Source: Levilactobacillus zymae (GTDB lineage Bacteria > Bacillota > Bacilli > Lactobacillales > Lactobacillaceae). Taken from it: a DNA stretch of 64,000 nt. Made by a program: the position numbers and the translations under genes. The stretch spans positions 992,001 to 1,056,000 of the forward strand of contig NZ_JAVLAS010000001.1 in NCBI RefSeq assembly GCF_032190635.1, in the 5' to 3' direction. This document shows positions 57,076 to 64,000 of the stretch, one piece after another. Under the pieces are notes generated by a model that did not search any database, was not told the DNA's origin, and saw only the letters and a program-made list of their open reading frames with translations. Numbering within the stretch: position 1 is the stretch's first letter; every line of letters starts with the position of its first letter.

Positions 57076-57157
57076 GTTAAAACTGTCGTGGCCTGAAAAT
57101 GACCCCGGCAGAATCGCAGTACAGACTATCTTCGATAGCGGAAAGCGGTGGTTTGAC

Positions 57158-57910
57158 ATGATTCGAAAACCAGTCCCGCTCTTCTTTGAGCAGGGCCCTC
57201 ACGCAGTAATTTTATTGCACGCTTATTCGGGTAGCTCTAACGACATGCGCTTGCTAGCACGTAAGTTGCAAAGCGAGCAGTATACGGTTCTCGCGCCAAT
57301 CCTCACGGGGCACGCGACCGGGGATCCCGCCGATATTTTGCGGGATGGCTCACCACAACGCTGGTGGCAAGATACCCGCGATGCGATTGCTTTCTTACGA
57401 GAACGTGGGTACCAACAAATTGCCATCTTTGGTCTCTCGCTGGGCGGCCTGTTTGCCACCCGGGCGTTACTAGAAGACCCGCAACTAGTGGGGGGCGGCA
57501 CGATTGCGTCACCCGTGATCTTTCGGGGCCAGACGCGCGTTCCGACCGCGTTTATTGAGATGGCGCGCGCCACGTACCGCGCCCAGCACATTGTGGGGGC
57601 GGCACAGGACCAAAAAGTGGCGTGGTTGCAAGCTCACCTGAACGCGCAGTTAACGGCGATTCAGGCCTTTGCGGATACCACGGCCACCCATCTACGGGAC
57701 ATTCACCAACCGGTTTTCATTGCGCAGGGCGACGCCGATCAAATGATCGATCCGCGCTCGGGCCAATGGTTGGCGGCGGCCTATCCCGCTGATCAAATTG
57801 ATTATCATCAGTACGTCGGCGCAGGTCACGTGTTGACCGTCAATTCGGCCCACCATGCGCTTGAGACGGATATTTTAGCGTTTTTACACCCAATCTTTGA
57901 AAAACAATGA
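57158..57910 (+). CDS. Carboxylesterase, alpha/beta hydrolase (Est30/YvaK type)
   Basis: A 250-residue alpha/beta hydrolase. The nucleophile is S94 in GLSLGG, the acid probably D194 in GDADQMID, and the base H224 in GAGHVL; the oxyanion region is HAYSGSS near 21. Est30-type enzymes hydrolyse short-chain esters. The position secG-est-rnr-smpB is conserved in Bacillus. The gene overlaps none of its neighbours and ends ten bases before the rnr start. Confidence 0.9.
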   Translation: MIRKPVPLFFEQGPHAVILLHAYSGSSNDMRLLARKLQSEQYTVLAPILTGHATGDPADILRDGSPQRWWQDTRDAIAFLRERGYQQIAIFGLSLGGLFATRALLEDPQLVGGGTIASPVIFRGQTRVPTAFIEMARATYRAQHIVGAAQDQKVAWLQAHLNAQLTAIQAFADTTATHLRDIHQPVFIAQGDADQMIDPRSGQWLAAAYPADQIDYHQYVGAGHVLTVNSAHHALETDILAFLHPIFEKQ

Positions 57911-57920
57911 GGAATTTATA

Positions 57921-60377
57921 GTGCAAGATAATTTAAAAGCAGATTTAACAGCGTTTTTCCGCGCACATGCGGATCAAACCTATACCGTTGAGGACATTTC
58001 GGATGCCCTCCATTACCACGGGTCAGCGGCATTTAAGCTGATCGTCCAAGAACTCGCGCAGCTCGAGCGGGATGGCTTAGTACAAGTCACCGACCGCGGG
58101 CATTTTCAACTGGATCCGAGCCAAAAGGTCTTAACCGGGATTTTCCACGGTAACGACAAGGGCTTCGGGTTCGTGGCTTACGACGAAAACAAGGTGGAAC
58201 CCGATGCCTACATCGCGCCGGATAACACCATGCGGGCCCTAAACGGCGACACGGTCAAGATTGAAATTGTCCGGGCTGGCGACCCCCGTACGGGTAAGGG
58301 TCCCGAAGGTAAGGTTATCGAGATCGTTGAACGACACTACGAACAAGTCGTTGGTGAGTTCATGCAGACCGATGACGATGCCGGCTACGTAGGCCAAGTC
58401 CGCCTAACGGACAAGAAGTTACTCAAGTACAAGTTCTACATCACCGCCGTGGGTTTGAAGCCAACGCCCGGTGAGGTTGTGACGGCCGAAATCACGGAAT
58501 ACCCTAACGATGCGCATCCCGATGCCATGGTGGGGATTGCCAAGCAGGTCATCGGGAGCGTTGATGACCCGGGGATCGACATCTTACAAATCGTTTACCA
58601 ACACAACATTCCGGCTGAATTTCCGGAAGATGTGATGCAAGCGGCCGATGAAATTCCGGATCACGTGTTGCCCGAAGAAATGCAGGGACGAGAAGACGTC
58701 ACGAACCAGAACCTGGTAACCATCGATGGCGAGTCTTCTAAAGACTTGGACGATGCCGTGACTGCCTGGAAGTTGCCTAATGGGAACTACCACTTAGGGG
58801 TCCACATTGCCGACGTGTCGCATTACGTGACACCAGGCTCGTTGATCGATAAGGAAGCCTACAAGCGGGGCACGTCCGTTTACCTGACTGACCGGGTGAT
58901 TCCAATGTTACCCCGGCGGTTATCGAACGGTATTTGCTCGCTGAACGAGGGCGAATTGCGGTTATGTATGAGTTGTGACATGGAAATCGACCCAGAAGGT
59001 AACGTGGTCAAGCACCGGATTCACCCGTCCGTGATGCGCTCGAAGGCCCGGATGACCTACACGGCCGTTAACCAAATCCTGGAAGCCCACGATGCGGTGA
59101 CCATGGACCGTTACAAGGAATTAGTCCCAATGTTTGAAGACATGGGCGACTTACACCGAATCTTACTCAAGCACCGGAAGAACCGGGGGGCCATTGATTT
59201 TGATGACCGCGAAGCCGAAATCATCGTGGACGACAAGGGCCACGCAATCGACGTGAAGTTACGGACGCGGGGTCTGGCAGAACGGATGATCGAATCCTTC
59301 ATGCTGGCCGCGAACGAAACCGTCGCGGAACACTACTTCCGCGCTAAGGTGCCGTTCCTATACCGGGTCCACGAAACGCCAGATGGCGACCGGGTCCGCA
59401 GCTTCTTCGAATTCTTGACGGCCTTCGGAATCAACGTCAAGGGTGACCCGAACCACTTGCGGCCAAAGATGATGCAAGGCATCTTAAAGCAGGTCGCTGG
59501 TAAGCCGGAAGAAGCCATGGTCTCGGTTATGATGCTGCGGAGCTTGAAGCAAGCGCGGTACAGTGACCAATCCCTGGGACACTTCGGGTTGGGGGCAGAA
59601 TTCTACACCCACTTTACCTCACCAATTCGGCGGTACCCAGATACCATGGTGCACCGGATGATTCACTACTACGAAGACCACGGAATCAACGATGCGTCGA
59701 AGCAAGTCTTCGCACCAGTTCTGGAAGAAATCGGGGTCCACACTTCCGAAATGGAACGGCGGGCAATCGATGCTGAACGGGATACGAACGACATGAAGAT
59801 GGCTGAATACATGGCGGACCACGTCGGCGAAGAATTTGACGCCGTGGTCAGTTCCGTGATGAAGTTCGGGATGTTCGTCGAATTACCGAACACCATCGAA
59901 GGTCTGATTCACATTAGCCGGATGCAAGATGACTACTACGAATACGTCGAGAAGTACCTGGCCTTGGTTGGCCGCAACACGCGGCGGACTTACCGGATCG
60001 GCCAACCTATTCGGGTTAAGGTCATTCACGTGGATAAGGAACAAAGTGAAATTGACTTTGAATTGTTAAATCCAGAAGACGCGCCGGTTAGCGACCTCTT
60101 GCCGCACCGGGAACACCGCTCCCGTGGTGGTGGTCGTTTCGGTAACAACCGGAACAACCAACACGGTAACGGCGGTCACAACGGTGGCAATGGCGGGAAC
60201 CGTAATCACCGCAATGGTGGTAACGGCGGTAACCGCAACAACGGTGGCGCCGGTCACCGTAATAACAATAATAATCACCGGTCCTCGGACCACCGCGGGA
60301 ACGCCGGGAATAACCACCGCAACACGAATCACGGCGGTGGACAACACCGGAACTCGCAAAACGGGAACCGGCACTAA
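57921..60377 (+). CDS. rnr: Ribonuclease R with Asn/Gly/His/Arg-rich tail
   Basis: An 818-residue 3'-5' exoribonuclease that degrades structured RNA and takes part in trans-translation with SmpB. In order: an N-terminal helix-turn-helix (about 10-65), cold-shock domains (about 75-225), the RNB catalytic domain (about 245-570, with TIDGESSKDLDDAV holding the metal-binding aspartates) and an S1 domain (about 625-705). The last 90 residues (729-818) are almost entirely Asn, Gly, His and Arg, which is unusual. The GTG start at 57921 follows GAGG at eight bases; earlier in-frame codons overlap the esterase. Confidence 0.95.
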   Translation: MQDNLKADLTAFFRAHADQTYTVEDISDALHYHGSAAFKLIVQELAQLERDGLVQVTDRGHFQLDPSQKVLTGIFHGNDKGFGFVAYDENKVEPDAYIAPDNTMRALNGDTVKIEIVRAGDPRTGKGPEGKVIEIVERHYEQVVGEFMQTDDDAGYVGQVRLTDKKLLKYKFYITAVGLKPTPGEVVTAEITEYPNDAHPDAMVGIAKQVIGSVDDPGIDILQIVYQHNIPAEFPEDVMQAADEIPDHVLPEEMQGREDVTNQNLVTIDGESSKDLDDAVTAWKLPNGNYHLGVHIADVSHYVTPGSLIDKEAYKRGTSVYLTDRVIPMLPRRLSNGICSLNEGELRLCMSCDMEIDPEGNVVKHRIHPSVMRSKARMTYTAVNQILEAHDAVTMDRYKELVPMFEDMGDLHRILLKHRKNRGAIDFDDREAEIIVDDKGHAIDVKLRTRGLAERMIESFMLAANETVAEHYFRAKVPFLYRVHETPDGDRVRSFFEFLTAFGINVKGDPNHLRPKMMQGILKQVAGKPEEAMVSVMMLRSLKQARYSDQSLGHFGLGAEFYTHFTSPIRRYPDTMVHRMIHYYEDHGINDASKQVFAPVLEEIGVHTSEMERRAIDAERDTNDMKMAEYMADHVGEEFDAVVSSVMKFGMFVELPNTIEGLIHISRMQDDYYEYVEKYLALVGRNTRRTYRIGQPIRVKVIHVDKEQSEIDFELLNPEDAPVSDLLPHREHRSRGGGRFGNNRNNQHGNGGHNGGNGGNRNHRNGGNGGNRNNGGAGHRNNNNNHRSSDHRGNAGNNHRNTNHGGGQHRNSQNGNRH

Positions 60378-60392
60378 GCGAGGTGGATACCT

Positions 60393-60866
60393 TTGGCTAA
60401 ACGGAAACCGAAAAAGACTCCGGATAACCAACTCGCGCAAAACCGTAAGGCCCGGCATGACTATACCGTGACCGAAACGGTCGAAGCGGGCTTGGTGTTA
60501 ACCGGGACCGAAATTAAGTCGATGCGGGAACGGCGAATCACCTTACAGGATGGGTTCGCCCAGATTCGTAACGGCGAAGCCTGGTTGATGAACGTACACA
60601 TTAGTGAGTACGCGCAAGGCAACCAGTTTAACCACGATCCGTTGCGAAATCGTAAATTACTGCTCCACAAAAAACAAATCAAGCGTTTGGGTTTGGCGAC
60701 ACAGGACAAGGGGGTTACCCTGATTCCGTTGAAGGTCTATCTCAAGCACGGGTTTGCGAAGGTCTTGATCGGGGTCGCTCACGGGAAACGTGAGTATGAT
60801 AAGCGTGAATCCCTGAAGCGACGCGAGCAGGATCGGCAGATTGCCCGGGTCATGAAACATTATTAA
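60393..60866 (+). CDS. smpB: SsrA-binding protein SmpB
   Basis: A 157-residue basic beta-barrel protein that delivers tmRNA to stalled ribosomes. [30 protein letters not shown], the [12 protein letters not shown] region and the C-terminal basic tail ([16 protein letters not shown]) are characteristic. It starts at TTG 60393 behind GAGGTGG, 15 bases after rnr. The tmRNA gene itself is not found in this window. Confidence 0.96.
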   Translation: MAKRKPKKTPDNQLAQNRKARHDYTVTETVEAGLVLTGTEIKSMRERRITLQDGFAQIRNGEAWLMNVHISEYAQGNQFNHDPLRNRKLLLHKKQIKRLGLATQDKGVTLIPLKVYLKHGFAKVLIGVAHGKREYDKRESLKRREQDRQIARVMKHY

Positions 60867-60871
60867 CCATC

Positions 60872-60905
60872 AAAAAAGTCTGAGACTGCGGTCCCAGACT
60901 TTTTT
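60872..60905. terminator. Bidirectional terminator after smpB
   Basis: AAAAAAGTCTG with GAC and GTC-CAGACTTTTTT form a near-perfect stem with A and T flanks. Confidence 0.9.
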
Positions 60906-60931
60906 GCGCTATATTGGTTGATTGAATGGGG

Positions 60932-61498
60932 CTAATCGCCCTTGGGGTCCCGTTCGTGGGTGACGAAGGGAGCGACTTCCGACGACAGGCCGGGAGCCCA
61001 GCCCCGGTTCTTTAAGGGGTTTAAACGGCGTTGTTGGTGCTTGGCCCAGCGATCGAGGATGGCGGCCAGGCAGACCACTAGGGCTTCGTGATCGGGTTGG
61101 TCGACTGCTAACGAAATGGTTTGACCGTCTGCCGAGACCGGCGCGATGTTGGCAATCAATTCGCGCCCGTGAAAAATACGAAAACGCCCACTATTCAGGT
61201 TACCCATGATGACCCAGTTAAGCCCGCGGACGAACAGCACCTCACGAATCACGCCGAAGGTTTTGCTGACGTGGCCGACGGGTTGTCGGTGGTAGAGCAA
61301 CCGAAACCGGGGCAGGAGGCCTAACGATTCCTGGCGAACTTCGGCTTCGAGTGAGCCATCGATCAAGTAAACGGTTAAGACGTCGGCCCGGAGGCCCCAT
61401 TTGCCGACCAGAAGGTAGCACGACTGATTTTGAGCATCGCGAATCACCGTGGTCGCGCGGGCCGACAGGGCAGCTTGATTGAGATACAGTTGACGCAT
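60932..61498 (-). CDS. LURP-one-related (YxjI-like) protein
   Basis: A 188-residue protein of the LURP-one/YxjI (Tubby-like beta-barrel) family, judged from the pattern [27 protein letters not shown] (residues 28-54 key positions G35, W34, D39), the repeated short beta strands and the HGRELIANI stretch. The function of bacterial members is unknown. It has no signal peptide. GGAGGTGCCCC precedes the ATG. It converges on smpB and diverges from ung. The family call is moderate. Confidence 0.6.
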   Translation of the reverse strand: MRQLYLNQAALSARATTVIRDAQNQSCYLLVGKWGLRADVLTVYLIDGSLEAEVRQESLGLLPRFRLLYHRQPVGHVSKTFGVIREVLFVRGLNWVIMGNLNSGRFRIFHGRELIANIAPVSADGQTISLAVDQPDHEALVVCLAAILDRWAKHQQRRLNPLKNRGWAPGLSSEVAPFVTHERDPKGD

Positions 61499-61602
61499 GG
61501 GGCACCTCCAATAACGAATTTGTTGCGTAATTGCAACGGTATTTTCTTCATTTTACCATGTTTTGGACTTCGTGTTCGGGAATATCATTTCCCGGGGCAT
61601 TA

Positions 61603-61611
61603 TGCTAAAAT
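61603..61611 (+). promoter_or_regulatory. Extended -10 promoter of ung
   Basis: TGCTAAAAT is a TGn-extended -10 box. Confidence 0.5.
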
Positions 61612-61630
61612 AAAGGCTGAGGTGTTGGGA

Positions 61631-62341
61631 ATGAAACCGTTTATTCATAATGATTGGTGGCCGGTACTGGAGCCCGAATTTGAACAGGATTATTATCAAG
61701 AACTGCGTCAATTTTTGGTAGAAGAGTATCAGCACTACCGGATTGATCCGGATATGTATCACATTTTTACCGCGTTCGATTGGACGCCCTTTAGTCAGGT
61801 CAAGGTCGTGATCTTGGGTCAAGACCCGTATCATAATCCGGGCCAGGCGCACGGGTGCAGTTTTTCCGTGATGCCGGGAACTAAGATTCCACCGTCGTTA
61901 CTGAATATCTATAAAGAACTGCAGACGGATGTGGGGTGCACCCCGGTCAACCACGGTTACTTGAAGAAGTGGGCCGATCAGGGAGTCTTACTCCTGAACT
62001 CGGTTTTAACCGTTCGCGATGGGGCTGCCTTTTCTCATAAGGGCCACGGTTGGGAACGCCTAACCGACGCAGCCATTCACAAGTTGTCCGAACGACCGGA
62101 ACCAGTCGTCTTCATTCTTTGGGGCCGTGCGGCGCAGGATAAGATTAAGTTGATCGATACCAAGACCAACATCGTGTTAAAATCGGCGCACCCGAGTCCG
62201 TTATCGGCTAACCGGGGGTTCTTCGGCTCCCGGCCCTTTTCTAAAACCAACATCGCTCTAACATCATTAGGTGAAACGCCCATCGATTGGCAATTGCCGG
62301 CCACGGTAAGTGTCGACGACGCTTCACAAAACCACGCGTGA
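61631..62341 (+). CDS. ung: Uracil-DNA glycosylase
   Basis: A 236-residue family 1 uracil-DNA glycosylase that removes uracil from DNA as the first step of base excision repair. The catalytic D65 is in [13 protein letters not shown] and the [11 protein letters not shown] loop contains the second catalytic residue (His). The ATG 61631 follows GAGGTG at six bases; a much longer open frame upstream has no RBS. It is followed by pta and then tsaE, the order known in lactobacilli. Confidence 0.95.
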   Translation: MKPFIHNDWWPVLEPEFEQDYYQELRQFLVEEYQHYRIDPDMYHIFTAFDWTPFSQVKVVILGQDPYHNPGQAHGCSFSVMPGTKIPPSLLNIYKELQTDVGCTPVNHGYLKKWADQGVLLLNSVLTVRDGAAFSHKGHGWERLTDAAIHKLSERPEPVVFILWGRAAQDKIKLIDTKTNIVLKSAHPSPLSANRGFFGSRPFSKTNIALTSLGETPIDWQLPATVSVDDASQNHA

Positions 62342-62388
62342 GTATAAAGAGAATTGATTCGTAGGACATTTTATGGAGGTCTTCACCT

Positions 62389-63366
62389 ATGGAACTTTTT
62401 GATAGTCTTAAGCAAAAGATTAACGGCAAAAATAAAACCATCGTTTTCCCGGAAGGCGCCGATCAGCGGGTTCTAGGCGCGGCTAGTCGCTTAGCCCACG
62501 ACGGTCTGATTAAGGCCATCGTGTTGGGCAAGCAAGCGGAAATCGCCGCCACGGCCAAGGCCCACAACATCGATTTGAGTCAGCTGACGGTACTGGATCC
62601 CGAAAGTATTCCGGCCGACCAACACCAGGCCATGTTAGACGCTTTGGTGGCCCGCCGGCACGGTAAGAACACACCGGAACAGGCTGCGGAAATGCTAAAG
62701 GATCCCAACTACATCGGGACCATGATGGTGTACATGGACCAAGCTGACGGCATGGTCTCGGGAGCCATCCATGCGACCGGGGACACCGTGCGGCCAGCCT
62801 TACAGATTATCAAGACCAAGGAAGGCGTCCGGCGGATCAGTGGGGCCTTCATCATGCAAAAGGGCGACCAGCGCTACGTTTTTGCGGATTGTGCGATTAA
62901 CATCGAGTTGGACGCGGCCGGCATGGCCGAAGTTGCCGTTGAAAGTGCCCACACGGCCCAAGTCTTTGACATTGATCCGAAGGTTGCCCTGTTAAGCTTC
63001 TCGACTAAGGGTTCCGCTAAAGGCGATATGGTCACTAAGGTTCAAGAAGCCACGAAGATTGCCCACGAAACGGCCCCAGATTTGGCAGTTGACGGTGAAC
63101 TTCAATTTGACGCGGCCTTCGTTCCAACGGTTGCGGCGCAAAAGGCACCGGGTTCGGACGTGGCGGGGCACGCTAACGTCTTCGTCTTCCCTGAGTTGCA
63201 ATCTGGGAACATCGGTTACAAGATTGCCCAACGTTTCGGGGGCTTTGAAGCCATCGGCCCAATCCTCCAAGGGTTGAACAAGCCGGTTTCCGACCTGTCC
63301 CGTGGGTGCAACGAAGAAGACGTCTATAAGGTCGCCATTATTACGGCCGCTCAAGCATTAAACTAA
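62389..63366 (+). CDS. pta: Phosphate acetyltransferase
   Basis: A 325-residue cytosolic enzyme converting acetyl-CoA and phosphate to acetyl phosphate, which with acetate kinase yields ATP. FPEGADQRVLGAASRLA near the N-terminus, the MVYMDQADGMVSGAIHAT region near residue 110, and SFSTKGSAKGD near 205 are typical. The length is that of short Pta without the N-terminal regulatory domain. RBS TGGAGG precedes the ATG. A strong terminator follows. Confidence 0.96.
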   Translation: MELFDSLKQKINGKNKTIVFPEGADQRVLGAASRLAHDGLIKAIVLGKQAEIAATAKAHNIDLSQLTVLDPESIPADQHQAMLDALVARRHGKNTPEQAAEMLKDPNYIGTMMVYMDQADGMVSGAIHATGDTVRPALQIIKTKEGVRRISGAFIMQKGDQRYVFADCAINIELDAAGMAEVAVESAHTAQVFDIDPKVALLSFSTKGSAKGDMVTKVQEATKIAHETAPDLAVDGELQFDAAFVPTVAAQKAPGSDVAGHANVFVFPELQSGNIGYKIAQRFGGFEAIGPILQGLNKPVSDLSRGCNEEDVYKVAIITAAQALN

Positions 63367-63385
63367 CGATTCAATTAGTCAACGG

Positions 63386-63425
63386 GTACCCGGATTGCGC
63401 TTTAACGGCAATCCGGGTATTATTT
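63386..63425 (+). terminator. Terminator after pta
   Basis: TACCCGGATTGC pairs perfectly with GCAATCCGGGTA, followed by a T-rich stretch. Confidence 0.88.
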
Positions 63426-63540
63426 GTAATGAATTCGAGTAACGCTAGTTGGTAAGTAACGGGGCGCCTGCTGATATTGGGGAAGGTAGACCGTTGAGCG
63501 GTTAGCTTACTTAAAGATTGGGCATAAAGGAGTTAATGGA

Positions 63541-64000
63541 ATGTTAGAATTGACAGTCACAAATCCGGAAATGACGATGGCCCTCGGGCGGCAACTTGCG
63601 CCCGGACTACGCGCCCAGGACGTGATCTTGCTCGACGGCGATTTGGGTGCTGGTAAGACCACGTTTACCAAGGGCTTAGCGGCCGGGTTAGGCATCAAGC
63701 GTAACGTGAAGAGTCCGACGTTTACCATTATCCGCGAGTACCAAGGGGGCCGGTTACCGCTGTACCACATGGACGTGTATCGCTTGGAAGACGGTAGTGG
63801 GGATGAATTGGGTTTAGAAGAATACTTTAACGGTGACGGGGTCAACGTGATCGAATGGTCCCAGTTCATTGCCGATGAATTACCGGCACACTATCTACGA
63901 ATTGTGTTCAAACGAGATGATGATGCGGGGGAGACCCAACGCACGTTGACCTTTGAGCCCCACGGTGACCACTTCGCGCACCTGGTCGCGCAATTAGAGG
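63541..64000 (+). CDS. tsaE: tRNA threonylcarbamoyladenosine synthesis ATPase TsaE (partial)
   Basis: The frame runs from ATG 63541 (RBS AAAGGAG) to the window edge with no stop, 153 codons, close to the family's full length. It carries Walker A LDGDLGAGKTTFTKGLA near residues 33-46, the SPTFTIIREYQG motif and the Walker-B-like VNVIEWSQF. TsaE is an ATPase that works with TsaB and TsaD to make the t6A modification of tRNAs. TsaB or a GNAT protein commonly follows. Confidence 0.94.
   Translation, partial: MLELTVTNPEMTMALGRQLAPGLRAQDVILLDGDLGAGKTTFTKGLAAGLGIKRNVKSPTFTIIREYQGGRLPLYHMDVYRLEDGSGDELGLEEYFNGDGVNVIEWSQFIADELPAHYLRIVFKRDDDAGETQRTLTFEPHGDHFAHLVAQLE

Noticed and set aside
60124..60471. 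Thr/Val-rich frame overlapping the end of rnr and smpB
   Set aside because: It is an alternate-frame reading of the repetitive RNase R tail with no start signal of its own.

Overview
The window is chromosomal DNA of a low-GC Gram-positive bacterium of the family Lactobacillaceae. The gene orders hpf-secA-prfB, hprK-lgt-gpsA-galU-trxB, uvrB-uvrA, rapZ-yvcK-whiA, cggR-gap-pgk-tpiA-eno and secG-esterase-rnr-smpB are those of lactobacilli. Shine-Dalgarno sites are strong (AGGAGG type), TTG and GTG starts are frequent, and CtsR, LexA, Pho and cre-type sites fit a Firmicute. Base composition is rather high for a lactobacillus, so a Levilactobacillus-like species is possible, but that is inference.

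Layout. 1-285: 3' end of groEL. 730-2565: KimA-type potassium importer. 2993-7237: two paralogous lrgAB operons on the minus strand, separated by a divergent TetR regulator / TauE-SafE transporter pair whose operator lies inside the promoter. 7726-11684: tagO, a YigZ-family gene and the comFA-comFC competence operon. 11824-17652: hpf, secA, prfB (with its programmed frameshift) and a MinJ-like PDZ membrane protein. 17656-24937: a phosphate regulon with phoP-phoR, then pstS-C-A-B-B-phoU behind a four-repeat Pho box. 25411-31070: pspC-like, yvlD-like, hprK, lgt, gpsA, galU and trxB. 31289-37468: a YfbR-like HD protein, a GNAT protein and uvrB-uvrA with a LexA box. 37649-41179: a DUF308 protein and rapZ-yvcK-whiA. 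41486-43110: an ACT protein with a UPF0210 protein. 43194-43790: clpP under a CtsR site. 43917-44769: an IS5-family element inserted just upstream of the clpP promoter. 44919-46093: a LytTR regulator with a LiaF-like membrane protein. 46170-47778: two identical tRNA-Arg(CCG) genes bracketing a hypothetical gene and an ECF S component. 48049-53868: the central glycolytic cluster. 53981-64000: an LPXTG surface protein, a ClC antiporter, secG, an esterase, rnr, smpB, a LURP-one-like gene, ung, pta and the truncated tsaE.

Most of the window is housekeeping: carbon flow (HprK/CggR control, glycolysis, Pta), phosphate uptake, envelope synthesis (TagO, Lgt, GalU, GpsA), export (SecA, SecG), repair (UvrAB, Ung) and RNA/protein quality control (RNase R, SmpB, ClpP, HPF). 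The less ordinary parts are the doubled lrgAB locus with the TetR/TauE cassette, a dispersed noncoding element of about 110 bp present twice in opposite orientation (25021-25131 and 41192-41299), the LytTR/LiaF-like pair, the 90-residue Asn/Gly/His/Arg tail on RNase R, the palindrome over the cggR ribosome binding site, and the duplicated tRNA-Arg. I did not find a convincing wholly new multi-gene system. There is no CRISPR array, prophage or restriction system in the window.
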